DNA of 64,000 bases from NCBI RefSeq assembly GCF_017745275.1, contig NZ_JAGHZS010000002.1:297859-361858 (forward strand), given 5' to 3'. Below are positions 17,897 to 27,141 of this stretch, piece after piece; positions within the stretch are counted from its first letter, which is position 1, and the number at the start of each line of letters is the position of its first letter. The translations under genes and the position numbers were made by a program. Source of the stretch: Chitinophaga sp. (GTDB lineage: Bacteria > Bacteroidota > Bacteroidia > Chitinophagales > Chitinophagaceae). A model generated the notes under the pieces. The model ran no database searches and was not told the DNA's origin. It saw only the letters and a program-made list of their open reading frames with translations.

Positions 17897-18382
17897 TTAT
17901 TCAGTGGCCAGCAAAAGTGCTGATATGGAGGATTTGCCTGTTACCAGTGGCTGACGCTGCAATTGAATTTTCATCTTTGGATAATTGCATTTGGCGATCA
18001 GTTTCTCCGGGTTATAACTTCTTTTGGAAGGCGGATTAAAGTCGTGATCAGCGGGCTGAATAATCAGGTCGATGTTTTGTGCCAGCAGGAAGTTGCGTAA
18101 TGCCACGCGCGTATTGCCATGGAAGAATTCAATCTTCAGTTGGTGAATAGCGGTAGAATATTTATTACGGATAATTTCACAACCATCCTGGAAGTCGTTC
18201 GAAATCAGTTCCAGGTGCCGGCTGTTGCGGGTATACGTAATCAGGTCAAACAGTGAGTCCGGCATCTGCAGCGCATGCATCAATATAATGTTTACCGGCT
18301 CGTACGGATGTTGTGCTACAATGCTGTGCACATAACTGAGGGAGCGAAGAGAAAAATCTGTTGGTATGAGTATATTTTTCAT
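17897..18382 (-). CDS. Universal stress protein family
   Basis: A 161-residue single-domain Usp. It begins with the usual strand and loop (ILIPTDFSLRSLSYVHSI) and has the LMHALQ strand near residue 35. The ATP-binding G-x2-G-x9-G-S/T motif is not clear, so it may be a non-ATP-binding member. It is the first gene of a unit with the bestrophin gene, and three 11-bp iterons lie 70-100 nt upstream. Confidence 0.75.
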   Translation of the reverse strand: MKNILIPTDFSLRSLSYVHSIVAQHPYEPVNIILMHALQMPDSLFDLITYTRNSRHLELISNDFQDGCEIIRNKYSTAIHQLKIEFFHGNTRVALRNFLLAQNIDLIIQPADHDFNPPSKRSYNPEKLIAKCNYPKMKIQLQRQPLVTGKSSISALLLATE

Positions 18383-18451
18383 GTCTGGTTCTTTTATAAC
18401 AACAAAATTATTGCTGTGAAATAAGTAACCAGTAAGAGTAGCGTTAAAAGG

Positions 18452-18482
18452 TGGTAAGAATGTGGTAAGAATTTGGTAAGAA
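18452..18482. promoter_or_regulatory. Three 11-bp direct repeats upstream of usp-bestrophin
   Basis: TGGTAAGAA occurs at 18452-18460, 18463-18471 and 18474-18482, exactly 11 bp apart, with a weaker in-phase copy (CAGTAAGAG) at 18430-18438. Direct repeats at 11-bp pitch are the usual binding pattern of OmpR/PhoB-type regulators, and such a regulator is encoded 1.4 kb away. Confidence 0.6.
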
Positions 18483-18491
18483 AAGCAACCG

Positions 18492-19850
18492 CTACAGTGG
18501 GAGTTCCACCCTGATCTCGGTTCCGTGGTTTACCTGGCTGTTTACAATGATATCTCCTTTGTGCATGCGGACAATATTCATGGCCAGTGGTAAGCCAATA
18601 CCATAGCCTTTAAATTTGGCGGTATTGGAGGCCCGGAAGAATGGTGAAAAGATATAGGGCAGGTCTTCCGGGGGAATGCCGATGCCCTGGTCTTTCACGA
18701 TAATGATATTTTTCTTTGCAGTAGCAGCGAGGGCAATAGATACCGGCTGATTATCGGAATATTTAATGGCATTGATCACGATATTGCTAAGTGCCAGCTC
18801 GAGGAGTTGTTCGTTGCCGGGAACCAGTAATTTATCCTCTTCTTCCGGAAACAGGCTATAATCAATAGCTACCTGGTTGCCGGGATGTAGCTTGTCGATG
18901 GTATGTTTTACGGTAAACAATAATTCATCGCTGCGGATCTGGCTCCATTCCTGTTTTTTACCGTCGAAGCCGGTCTGGGCGAGGTGCAGCAGGCTTTTGG
19001 TGATATGTTCCAGGCGGCCGGCTTCATGCAGGATATTTTTCAGTGAGTAGACATACTTTTCGGTGGTACGCTCTTTATTCAGCGCCAGCTCTGCTTCTCC
19101 GATGATAGCGGTGAGTGGTGTACTGAGTTCATGCGAGGCATTGCTGACGAAGTTGTTTTGTGTTTCGAAAGCGGTTTCCAGGCGGTCCAGCATATTATTA
19201 AAGGTACCGGCGAGGTCATTGATTTCGTCGCCGCTGCTATCTACGTTTAGGCGTAGGTGTAAGTTGCGCGAGCTGATACTTTTCACCTGCACCATCATAT
19301 GCCGGATGGGTTTAAGAATATATTTGGAGAAGAAAATGCCCGCACCCACCAGTATTACGCTGGAGGCCACGGAGCAGAGGATTAAAATTTTGCGTAGCCA
19401 CCCCAGGTATTCCACGCTGTATTGGTTGATAGCGGATACAATAACGATGTACAATCCCTGTTTGCTTTTATAGAGCACACCTTCATAAAAGCGATCGCCT
19501 TCCCGCCAGGTGGCCTTGCCTTCCTGTTTCACCTGCCCGTAAAAGCTGTCGGGGAGGGTGAGATGGGCATCTTTCTGAACGCTGCCATCAGTGGCTATGG
19601 GCAGAAAATATTCTTTTTCCGAGGGTAGCTTTTCCAGGTGTTCGTCCCGTATTTCATTATAGATAACGGAATCGGATTCGTAGTAGGGAAGCGTTGCTTT
19701 CGCAGTAAGATAGGCGCGTATTTCCAGGCGTTTGTAGAAGTCTTCGAACGAGTGCTGGTTGGTAAAATAATATACCAGCATGCTCATGCCGAGTATCGTG
19801 GAAATGGTTAAACCTGCAAATACCAGTAATATCTTAGTGCGTATCTTCAT
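18492..19850 (-). CDS. Sensor histidine kinase (HAMP type)
   Basis: A 452-residue kinase: membrane helix 1 (residues 8-30), a periplasmic sensor of about 120 residues, helix 2 (153-175), HAMP (about 172-228), HisKA with His240 in SNASHELSTPLTAI, and a HATPase domain with GYGIGLPLA near the end. It should phosphorylate the response regulator whose gene overlaps it by 17 bp. The signal is unknown. Confidence 0.94.
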   Translation of the reverse strand: MKIRTKILLVFAGLTISTILGMSMLVYYFTNQHSFEDFYKRLEIRAYLTAKATLPYYESDSVIYNEIRDEHLEKLPSEKEYFLPIATDGSVQKDAHLTLPDSFYGQVKQEGKATWREGDRFYEGVLYKSKQGLYIVIVSAINQYSVEYLGWLRKILILCSVASSVILVGAGIFFSKYILKPIRHMMVQVKSISSRNLHLRLNVDSSGDEINDLAGTFNNMLDRLETAFETQNNFVSNASHELSTPLTAIIGEAELALNKERTTEKYVYSLKNILHEAGRLEHITKSLLHLAQTGFDGKKQEWSQIRSDELLFTVKHTIDKLHPGNQVAIDYSLFPEEEDKLLVPGNEQLLELALSNIVINAIKYSDNQPVSIALAATAKKNIIIVKDQGIGIPPEDLPYIFSPFFRASNTAKFKGYGIGLPLAMNIVRMHKGDIIVNSQVNHGTEIRVELPL

Positions 19851-20550
19851 CGGCTTTATTTTCCCGGAGCATGTAACCCAGCCCCACTACAGTATGTATC
19901 AGTTCCGTAGGGTGATGTTTGTTAATTTTTTTCCGGAGATAGTTAATATATACGTCTACTACTTTTGTGTTCATATTAAATTCGATGCCCCATACCTGCT
20001 CCAGTATTTCCAACCGGGAGAGGACTTTCCTCGGATTCTTCAACAGGTATTCCAGCAGCCGGTATTCGGTAGCAGTAAGTGCAATGCTTTTTCCCTGTCT
20101 GCTGGCGGTTTTGGTGTCTGTATTCAATTCCAGGTCGGCCAGCGACAGTACCGCCGGGGCGGTAACGGGAACGGGTATATCAACCGGTGATTTTCTCCTC
20201 ATTAGGCTACGGATGCGGGCTTCCAGCTCCTGTAGCTTAAAGGGCTTGATGAGGTAATCATCTGCACCGCTATCCAGTCCCATGACAATATTTTCGGTAG
20301 TCCCCAAAGCGGTCAGCATGAGGATAGGTACTTCCTGTTTGGCTGCGCGGAGCGAGCGGCACACTTCTATGCCGTTCATGCCGGGGAGCATAACGTCCAG
20401 TATAATCAGCCGGAAGGATGGGTTATTGAGTGCCATTTGTAATCCGCTGTTACCATCCGGTGCCACGCTGACTTCGTAGCCGGCTTCGGAAAGCCCGCGG
20501 GTGATAACAGATACTACAGCCGGTTCATCTTCTATCAGTAATAGTTTCAT
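19834..20550 (-). CDS. OmpR/PhoB-family response regulator
   Basis: A 238-residue regulator. The receiver has acidic residues at 7-8, phospho-acceptor Asp52 (ILDVMLPG) and the LIKPF lysine near 102; the C-terminal winged helix (about 140-230) has the TATEYRLLEYLL and VDVYINYLRKKI segments of the OmpR/PhoB class. Its gene precedes and overlaps that of the histidine kinase. It is the likely reader of the 11-bp iterons found just beyond the kinase gene. Confidence 0.95.
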   Translation of the reverse strand: MKLLLIEDEPAVVSVITRGLSEAGYEVSVAPDGNSGLQMALNNPSFRLIILDVMLPGMNGIEVCRSLRAAKQEVPILMLTALGTTENIVMGLDSGADDYLIKPFKLQELEARIRSLMRRKSPVDIPVPVTAPAVLSLADLELNTDTKTASRQGKSIALTATEYRLLEYLLKNPRKVLSRLEILEQVWGIEFNMNTKVVDVYINYLRKKINKHHPTELIHTVVGLGYMLRENKADEDTH

Positions 20551-20601
20551 GAGCAGTAAAGGTAATTATGAATTACGAATCACAGGCTCCTGACAATTGG
20601 G

Positions 20602-21213
20602 TCATTGGGTATCTTCGCTGTTATCCAGGTGGATTACGCAGTTAAACAGTTCACAATGCCAGTTTTCGTCGGAGAACTGAAGTCTGGTGATAGACGTATT
20701 TTTCATAGGTGGGGTAGGATGCATGGCTGGTAACAGGGCATCCAACATTTGCCGTATAAAGCTGCCGTGTGTGACCAGGAGTATTTTTTTTCCGGGATTT
20801 TCTGCGAGGAGGTCTGTTAAAAACGCACGTCCACGTGCTACTACGGCGGCATTGCTTTCCATGCCCAGGTCCAGTAGTTTCCACGATGCGCCCCATTTAG
20901 CCTGTCGTTCTTCTTCTGTAGTGCCTTCTATGAGGCCACCGCCGGCTTCTCCCAGCCGATGGTCTTCTATCACCGAATCCAGTCCTAATTCCTGCGCCAC
21001 GATGGCCGCTGTCTGGCGGGCGCGGATCAGGTGACTGGAATACACCAGGTCCCAGGATTCGCTGCTCAGCCGCTGCCCCAGTTTGAGGGCCTGCAGTTTG
21101 CCTTCATCATCCAGCGGGATGTCTGAATGGCCTTGCAGTTTGCCTGCTTTATTCCAGGAAGTGGTACCATGGCGGATGATCGCGATCTGGGTCATAATCT
21201 GTCTGTTATTCAT
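20602..21213 (-). CDS. Histidine phosphatase (phosphoglycerate mutase-like)
   Basis: A 203-residue enzyme of the histidine phosphatase superfamily. The catalytic motif is IIRHGTTSWN near residues 13-22 and the second His lies in LVTHGSFIRQM near 147. It should be a cytoplasmic phosphatase or cofactor-dependent mutase; substrate unknown. An internal ATG at 21195 gives a start (MTQIAIIRHG) closer to the family norm. Confidence 0.88.
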   Translation of the reverse strand: MNNRQIMTQIAIIRHGTTSWNKAGKLQGHSDIPLDDEGKLQALKLGQRLSSESWDLVYSSHLIRARQTAAIVAQELGLDSVIEDHRLGEAGGGLIEGTTEEERQAKWGASWKLLDLGMESNAAVVARGRAFLTDLLAENPGKKILLVTHGSFIRQMLDALLPAMHPTPPMKNTSITRLQFSDENWHCELFNCVIHLDNSEDTQ

Positions 21214-21404
21214 TCGGGGGACAAATATATAAAAATCAGGCCGGGGTTAATAGCCGGAGTGTCATAATCAAAAGCTAAAAAGGTAATTATTAGGGAGAAG
21301 TTGTATGTTATAAAATGAGTATTTGTTAGGTGATCTGTAGACATACTCCGGTGGTCGTAACTATTTGTTGTTCGATCGGCCAACACCGATTTATAAGTAA
21401 TCAC

Positions 21405-21412
21405 TACATTTG
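21405..21412 (+). promoter_or_regulatory. -7 box immediately before a 55-codon gene
   Basis: TACATTTG matches TAnnTTTG and ends 5 nt before the ATG at 21418. No good TTG is found at the expected spacing. If used, transcription would start at or near the start codon. Confidence 0.45.
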
Positions 21413-21417
21413 TCACT

Positions 21418-21585
21418 ATGGAAAAAAGTAACAAACCCAACGAAGAAAAGCCGGAAAAAAAAGAAGAGAAGATAGCAGAAGAACAAATTATCCATGACGG
21501 TTCCGGTGGTGCTTTTGAAGGTACTGAAATGGTATCAGAAGAGCGGGATGACAAACCCCGTCCTAAGGGACCTACACCCTATTAA
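21418..21585 (+). CDS. Small charged protein of 55 residues
   Basis: A short open frame from ATG to TAA encoding a highly charged protein: a Lys/Glu-rich N-terminal half, then IIHDGSGGAFEGTEM and a proline-rich tail ending KGPTPY. It has no signal or membrane segment and is probably disordered. A TAnnTTTG box precedes it directly. Small Bacteroidota proteins with this composition are known only as hypothetical. It precedes the aldolase gene by 66 nt. Confidence 0.6.
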   Translation: MEKSNKPNEEKPEKKEEKIAEEQIIHDGSGGAFEGTEMVSEERDDKPRPKGPTPY

Positions 21586-21651
21586 CCCTCTTGTTTTCAC
21601 AAGCCATTTAGTGCGGTATTAAATCCTTAAATTAGTTGTACCAAAAAAGTA

Positions 21652-22731
21652 ATGCTTATGTTATCCTTGGAAAAAATCAGCGAATTATTAGGAAAAGAAA
21701 GCGATACCCTGCTGCAACATGAGAGCAAAACAATCAGCAAAGATATGTTGCACCTGCCCGGACCCGATACGGTGAATAAAATTTATCAGCCTTCCGGTCG
21801 TAATCCGCAGGTACTGCGCAGTTTGGGGCAGTTGCTTAACCATGGAAGGTTAGCAGGTACCGGTTATATGTCTATTCTGCCGGTGGACCAGGGGGTAGAG
21901 CATAGTGCCGGCGCCTCTTTTGCCAAATACCCCGCTTATTTCGATCCTGAAAATATTGTGAAACTGGCCATCGAAGGCGGCTGCAACGCGGTGGCATCTA
22001 CTTTCGGCGTATTATCTTCCGTATCCCGTAACTACGCCCATCGCATTCCGTTTATTGTAAAAATTAATCATAATGAGTTGCTCACCTATCCCAACCGGGC
22101 AGACCAGGTGATGTATGGTACCGTGGAAGAAGCCTGGAACCTGGGCGCAGTAGCCGTTGGCGCTACTATCTATTTTGGTTCCGAACAATCGGACCGGCAA
22201 CTGGTAGAAGTATCGCAGGCATTTGAAAGAGCGCACGAACTGGGGATGGCCACTATCCTCTGGTGTTACCTGAGAAACGATGCTTTTAAGAAAGATGTGG
22301 ATTATCACCTGTCGGCCGACCTGACCGGTCAGGCGAATCACCTGGGTGTTACCATCCAGGCAGATATTATCAAACAGAAGTTGCCCACTGTAAATGGCGG
22401 CTATAAAGCGCTGAATACGGGTAATTCTTCTTATGGTAAACTGGATGAGCGCATCTATACGGAGTTAACGTCTGATAACCCGATTGACCTGTGCCGTTAC
22501 CAGGTAGCCAATTGTTACATGGGACGCATGGGCTTAATCAATTCCGGTGGTGCCTCTGAAGGTGCCGCTGATCTTGCAGAAGCAGTACGCACTGCAGTGA
22601 TTAATAAAAGAGCCGGTGGTATGGGATTGATTTCCGGCCGTAAGGCTTTCCAGCGGCCTATGGCAGAGGGAGCGGCTTTGTTGAATGCCATCCAGGATGT
22701 GTATCTCAATGAACAGATTACGATTGCCTAG
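21652..22731 (+). CDS. fbaB: Class I fructose-bisphosphate aldolase (DhnA type)
   Basis: A 359-residue protein of the DhnA/FbaB class I aldolase family, which splits fructose-1,6-bisphosphate through a lysine Schiff base. Family blocks include [15 protein letters not shown] (near 77-91), [11 protein letters not shown] (near 106), FIVKINHNE (near 135) and INSGGASEG near 300. It is longer than E. coli FbaB (350) by a few residues. The ATG two codons downstream is an alternative start. A family B hairpin repeat follows the stop. Confidence 0.9.
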   Translation: MLMLSLEKISELLGKESDTLLQHESKTISKDMLHLPGPDTVNKIYQPSGRNPQVLRSLGQLLNHGRLAGTGYMSILPVDQGVEHSAGASFAKYPAYFDPENIVKLAIEGGCNAVASTFGVLSSVSRNYAHRIPFIVKINHNELLTYPNRADQVMYGTVEEAWNLGAVAVGATIYFGSEQSDRQLVEVSQAFERAHELGMATILWCYLRNDAFKKDVDYHLSADLTGQANHLGVTIQADIIKQKLPTVNGGYKALNTGNSSYGKLDERIYTELTSDNPIDLCRYQVANCYMGRMGLINSGGASEGAADLAEAVRTAVINKRAGGMGLISGRKAFQRPMAEGAALLNAIQDVYLNEQITIA

Positions 22732-22734
22732 AAT

Positions 22735-22830
22735 AAATTACGAATTACGGATTTATGGGGAGATAGTAAACGCGAAGATTAACTTCGCTTCTATCTACTC
22801 ACAAATCAGTAATTCGTAATTCGTAATTCT
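22735..22830. repeat. Long intergenic inverted repeat, family B (AATTACG arms)
   Basis: Arms built of AATTACG/CGTAATT units flank a conserved core (GGATTTATGGGGAGATAGT and CTATCTACTCACAAATC) and an inner CGCGAAG/CTTCGC stem. It lies between the convergent aldolase and proA genes, 4 nt after one stop and 6 nt before the other. Confidence 0.85.
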
Positions 22831-22836
22831 TCCTTG

Positions 22837-24087
22837 TTACCCTCTCACTTGTCCATCTCCATGAATAAACCATTTCTCTGTTACCAGTTTTTCCAGCGCA
22901 AAAGGCCCACGGGCGTGTAGTTTCTGTGTAGAGATGCCGATTTCTGCACCGAGTCCGAATACACCGCCATCTGTAAATCTCGTAGAGGCGTTGACGTATA
23001 CTGCAGCAGCATCTACTTCATTCAGGAAACGTTCGCTGATGGCTGTATCGCGGGAAATGATAGCTTCGGAGTGACGGGAAGAATGTTGCTGGATATGCGA
23101 CAGCGCTTCCTGCGCGCCGGATACCACTTTCACAGAGCATTGCAACGACAGGAATTCTCTGCCAAAATCTTCCGGTTGTGCCGCCTGTAAGTGCGGGTAG
23201 TTATTTTGTTGAAGCAGGTTAAAAGCTAACGGGTCCGCATATACGTTTACAGCGTAGGGCAGCAGCTTTGGCGCCAACAAGGCGAGGAAATCTGCGGCCA
23301 CGGCTTCATCTACCAGTACGGTATCCAGGGCATTGCATACTGAGGGACGGGATACTTTGGCATTGGTGACAATGTTGGCGGCCTGTGTCAGGTCCGCTGT
23401 TTTTTCCACGTAGGTATGACAAACGCCCGCGCCGGTTTCGATCACAGGCACGCGGGAATTGGCTCTTACGAACTCTATCAGTTGTTCGGAGCCACGGGGA
23501 ATGATGATATCGATATATTTTACTGCGGCCAGCATTTCCGTCACCAGGTTACGGTCTACCGGCAGCAGCTGTACCGCGTTTTCATCTACCTGGAATTCTT
23601 TTAATACTTCCTGTATCAGTTGTACGAGGAAGGTATTGGTATGAAAGGCATCGGAGCCACCACGCAATACACACACGTTACCGGAGCGGATACAAAGTGC
23701 TGCCACATCGATAGTGACATTTGGCCTGGATTCATAAATTACGCCTACCACGCCCAGGGGCACTGTTTTCTTTTGTACCAGCAGGCCGTTATCCAGTGTT
23801 CTTTCCAACTGTAATACCCCGGAAGGATTAGGCAGGCCGGCGATGTCTTCCAGGCTGGAAGCCAGGTCGCGGATGCGGGCAGGGGTAAGCAGCAGGCGAT
23901 CCTTTTTGGGATCTTCATCCGGCATACGATCCAGGTCCTTTTTGTTTTCGGCGATGATGTTGTCTGATTGTATGAGGATCACGGCTGCGAGGCGCCGCAG
24001 CAGGGCCTGTTGCTGTGCATCCGGCAGGGTACGGATAGATACGCCTGCCTGTTGTGCCTTTTCCAGTAAAGGTTGTATAGTTTGCAT
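22837..24087 (-). CDS. proA: Glutamate-5-semialdehyde dehydrogenase
   Basis: A 416-residue enzyme reducing gamma-glutamyl phosphate with NADPH to glutamate-5-semialdehyde, step two of proline synthesis. Visible family blocks are GVIYESRPNVT (near 113-123), LRGGSDAFHTN, and the catalytic cysteine in SRPSVCNALDT. Length fits ProA. It is the second gene of the proB-proA operon, 20 nt downstream of proB. Confidence 0.97.
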   Translation of the reverse strand: MQTIQPLLEKAQQAGVSIRTLPDAQQQALLRRLAAVILIQSDNIIAENKKDLDRMPDEDPKKDRLLLTPARIRDLASSLEDIAGLPNPSGVLQLERTLDNGLLVQKKTVPLGVVGVIYESRPNVTIDVAALCIRSGNVCVLRGGSDAFHTNTFLVQLIQEVLKEFQVDENAVQLLPVDRNLVTEMLAAVKYIDIIIPRGSEQLIEFVRANSRVPVIETGAGVCHTYVEKTADLTQAANIVTNAKVSRPSVCNALDTVLVDEAVAADFLALLAPKLLPYAVNVYADPLAFNLLQQNNYPHLQAAQPEDFGREFLSLQCSVKVVSGAQEALSHIQQHSSRHSEAIISRDTAISERFLNEVDAAAVYVNASTRFTDGGVFGLGAEIGISTQKLHARGPFALEKLVTEKWFIHGDGQVRG

Positions 24088-24107
24088 GATGATGTACTTA
24101 TTAAGAC

Positions 24108-25142
24108 CTACAACAATACGATATCGTCGGCATGTGCCACTTCGGTGTTTTGTGCTTTATGTTGCACGTCGAGTACGTCGGAGGCTATTTTTGTTCTGCC
24201 TACGGCGATGGCGATATTATCTTCGTTCACGATTTCGATGACTTCCCCGCATTCAAATTTTTCCAGCACGGCTTTCACGCCTACAGCCAGCAGGCTATGA
24301 CGCTTTTCCAGGGCTGCTGCGGCGCCGGCATCTATTTGTATTCTGCCGGTCACCAGGCTACCGCTGGCCAGCCACTTCTTACGGGCAGGCATGCTGCAGG
24401 GCTGCGGTAAGCACAAGGTACCCGTTTTCCCTGCTATGGCATTGAGTATGCCATCTTCAGTACGAATACCAAAAATGACTACCCTGATTCCCATCCTGGT
24501 GGCGAGGCGGGCAAAAGTGAGTTTGGATACCATACCTCCTAATCCCAGTGCGGATTTTTCTTTGTCGGCAAGTCCCAATGCGGCTTTGTCGATCACGTCT
24601 ATTTGTGGTACAACCTGCCCGGACCTGTCCAGTACGCCCGCCACGGAGGTGCTGAACAGCAGGAGAGAGGCGCCAAAGCCTACCGCAATCAGGGTGGCCA
24701 GCTCGTCGTTGTCGGAGAATTTCAGCTCCAGGCTGCTCACCACGTCGTTTTCATTGGCAATGGGGATGATGTTGCTGGCCCAAAGCTCTTCGTAGGTGCG
24801 TTTTAGCTGCAGGAACTGGTTCCGGTCGGAGAAGTGTTGCCTTTCGCATAAGCTCTGTGCTACGGCGATATTGTAGGGGGCAAAGTAACGGCTGTATTTA
24901 TTTAGCAGTAGCGGATTACCCACAGCAGCAGCGGCTTTGCGCTCGCTGATAGTGCCGTTGTACTGGCGTAAAAACTGTTTTCCTGCGGCTACTGCACCGG
25001 AAGATACCAGCACAATGTGATAGTCGGCATGTAAAGCCGCCACCTGCCGGGCTATGCCAGCAATCACGGTTTCATCCAGGTCTCCGTTCTGATGAGTAAT
25101 AGAGGCCGTTCCAAATTTTATGACAAGTATGGGTTTGCTCAA
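24108..25142 (-). CDS. proB: Glutamate 5-kinase
   Basis: A 344-residue amino-acid kinase that phosphorylates glutamate, step one of proline synthesis. The N-terminal KFGTASIT replaces the more usual KVGS pattern, as in other Bacteroidota ProB proteins; VLVSSGAVAAG (near 44-54) and SDNDELATLIA (near 142-152) are present. A C-terminal PUA-like domain from about residue 265 (RIQIDAGAAAALE) is retained. First gene of the proBA operon; feedback inhibition by proline is expected from the family. Confidence 0.96.
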   Translation of the reverse strand: MSKPILVIKFGTASITHQNGDLDETVIAGIARQVAALHADYHIVLVSSGAVAAGKQFLRQYNGTISERKAAAAVGNPLLLNKYSRYFAPYNIAVAQSLCERQHFSDRNQFLQLKRTYEELWASNIIPIANENDVVSSLELKFSDNDELATLIAVGFGASLLLFSTSVAGVLDRSGQVVPQIDVIDKAALGLADKEKSALGLGGMVSKLTFARLATRMGIRVVIFGIRTEDGILNAIAGKTGTLCLPQPCSMPARKKWLASGSLVTGRIQIDAGAAAALEKRHSLLAVGVKAVLEKFECGEVIEIVNEDNIAIAVGRTKIASDVLDVQHKAQNTEVAHADDIVLL

Positions 25143-25260
25143 TTTCGGTTGTATTTGGCGCCTAAATTAATATTCAGAATGCGAAATTCTAAATGTAAAA
25201 TTCCTGTCAGGTGCGGAATAAAATTTTATATTGGCAGTAATATTCTTTACCAGCAAACGT

Positions 25261-26166
25261 ATGCAGAAGATAGTATCCATTTTTATAACGGCTATAACAG
25301 CCAGCCTGGCGGGTTACATACCCGGCGCTTCCGCACAGCAATCCCTCCGTCAGCAAATAGCAGCTATCAGCGAACATATACCAGGAAAAGTAGGCGTATT
25401 TGTAAAAGTACTGGAGACGGGAGACACCGTGTCGCTTCGCCGCGACGATCATTTCCCCATGCAGAGTGTATATAAGTTTCCCGTAAGTATAGCCATCCTG
25501 CAACAGGTAGATGCCGGCAAAATGCGGTTGGACCAGCCGATGAAGATCCTCAAATCAGATCTGACCACTGATGGACATAGTCCGCTGCGGCAGAAATACC
25601 CGGAAGGTAACGTCACCCTCACCCTGCAGGAACTGCTGGACTATAACATGCGGGAAAGTGATGGCAGCGCGTGTGATATCCTGTTTAAACTGCTGGGAGG
25701 TCCGGCTAAAGTGAATGCGGCCATTCACCAACTGGGTGTTAAACAAATTGCCATCAGCACTACAGAAGAAGCGCAGGTACAGAAAACGGATCAGCGTGCA
25801 CAATATACCAACTGGTGCACACCAGCGGCTATGACGCAGTTACTGGAAACATTTTATATCAAACCGGTGTTGTCTGACAGCAGTCGTAGTTACCTGCTGT
25901 ACCTCATGACCAGCTCCACACCGGGAGCCAAACGACTGAAAGGCTTATTGCCGGCAGGTACCGAAGTGGCGCATAAAACCGGCACCTCGTGGACCATTGA
26001 TGGTCTTACGGCAGCGCATAATGATGCCGGTATTATTACGCTCCCTGATGGAAAACATATAGCCGTCACCGTATTTGTGTCTGATACCAGCGCCGGCGAT
26101 GATGACCGCGATGGCACTATTGCTAAAATAGCCAGGGCAGTATGGGATACCTATACGCACCAGTAG
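25261..26166 (+). CDS. bla: Class A beta-lactamase, subclass A2 type
   Basis: A 301-residue secreted serine beta-lactamase with a signal peptide ending ASAQQ. Motifs: S69-V-Y-K72, SDG at 133-135 (in place of the common SDN, as in subclass A2), the general-base Glu170 in EEAQVQ, the A2-type QYTNW at 181-185, and KTG at 239-241. It should hydrolyse penicillins and probably cephalosporins in the periplasm. ATG at 25261 is chosen over an upstream TTG because the signal peptide starts there. No regulator is adjacent, so it looks like a resident chromosomal gene. Confidence 0.93.
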   Translation: MQKIVSIFITAITASLAGYIPGASAQQSLRQQIAAISEHIPGKVGVFVKVLETGDTVSLRRDDHFPMQSVYKFPVSIAILQQVDAGKMRLDQPMKILKSDLTTDGHSPLRQKYPEGNVTLTLQELLDYNMRESDGSACDILFKLLGGPAKVNAAIHQLGVKQIAISTTEEAQVQKTDQRAQYTNWCTPAAMTQLLETFYIKPVLSDSSRSYLLYLMTSSTPGAKRLKGLLPAGTEVAHKTGTSWTIDGLTAAHNDAGIITLPDGKHIAVTVFVSDTSAGDDDRDGTIAKIARAVWDTYTHQ

Positions 26167-26263
26167 CTTTTAGCAGTTAGCTTTTAGCAGTTAGCTTTTA
26201 GCAAATGCAGCGGATATAATCATATGTGGATCTACATTTGCTAAAAGCTAAAATCTAAAATTG
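26164..26263. repeat. Long intergenic inverted repeat, family A
   Basis: Left arm is three TAGCTTTTAGCAG-type units ending AGCAAATGCAGCG; right arm is CATTTGCTAAAAGCTAAAA. The centre contains ATCATATGTGGATC, almost identical to the copy near 46.5 kb. The left arm begins at the beta-lactamase stop codon. Confidence 0.85.
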
Positions 26264-26395
26264 TTTGTTGTTTCGTAGAGAATTCCGGAATATTGCAGCG
26301 GATTTGCAATCCCCGTTTTTTAGCCCGGCCTTGAATGTCATGTAGCCTTGCTATAAAACCATTAGGAAGAACCATCACTCATAACCCAGATATTT

Positions 26396-27133
26396 ATGAT
26401 TATTGTTTACCAGATCAGATCTATGGAGCATACCCGGAAACATTATCCGGACCTGGCATGTCCTGCAGCCAATGGTGGCGGCACCGGCGTGACCATTGCG
26501 GTATTGCAGCGCTACCTCTGGTTTTTTGGTCCTATGATGCCTACCCTGAAATTCGGTGTTGCTTTTTGCGACAACGGAGAAAGGATCCCGGCGTCGAAAT
26601 GGACACCTGAAATTACTGCGAAATATAAGGAGCTGAAAGCGGGCACCCGCACGCCGCTGCGTTTGTGGAGAGGAATGATTGTCATTCCGTCCTTTATCCT
26701 GGTACTGGCACTCTTTGCGAGAATCGCGAAGTTTAAAAAAGACCGCAGCGATAAAGAAGTGGCCGGCTATGTAGCAGATCCAAAACCAGGCGATATTTAT
26801 TATGCTAATAACGGTGGTACTTTGGTGATAGATGGAAATTCAGCCACCAGTACCAACGACGTATATGCGTTGTATAAAGTGAAAGATATCCAGGGCGACA
26901 GTATTTTCGTCATCCCCGGCAACGCCAGCAGGATCGGTACTGCGGAAAAGCCTGTCAATCCATATACTTCCGGTTTCTGGGAAGACCTGGAAAAGGAAAC
27001 GACGACTTTCAATGCAACACCGGTGATCATTTCTCTGAAGAGTCTTCACCAATACAACTACTTTTTTATGCTGCCGCGTGACGCGCAGAGTTCACCCGGA
27101 AGAGTTTATAATGTAACGCGCGCTGAAAAATAA
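26396..27133 (+). CDS. Membrane protein of unknown function
   Basis: A 245-residue protein. A soluble N-terminal 90 residues are followed by one clear membrane helix (MIVIPSFILVLALFARIA near 98-113) and a soluble C-terminal part with YYANNGGTLVID and VYALYKVKDIQGDSIFVIPG blocks. The ATG at 26423 (MEHTRKHY) is an alternative start. I do not recognise a family. It is 8 nt upstream of a second small membrane gene, so the two form a unit. Confidence 0.65.
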   Translation: MIIVYQIRSMEHTRKHYPDLACPAANGGGTGVTIAVLQRYLWFFGPMMPTLKFGVAFCDNGERIPASKWTPEITAKYKELKAGTRTPLRLWRGMIVIPSFILVLALFARIAKFKKDRSDKEVAGYVADPKPGDIYYANNGGTLVIDGNSATSTNDVYALYKVKDIQGDSIFVIPGNASRIGTAEKPVNPYTSGFWEDLEKETTTFNATPVIISLKSLHQYNYFFMLPRDAQSSPGRVYNVTRAEK

Positions 27134-27141
27134 AAATACAT

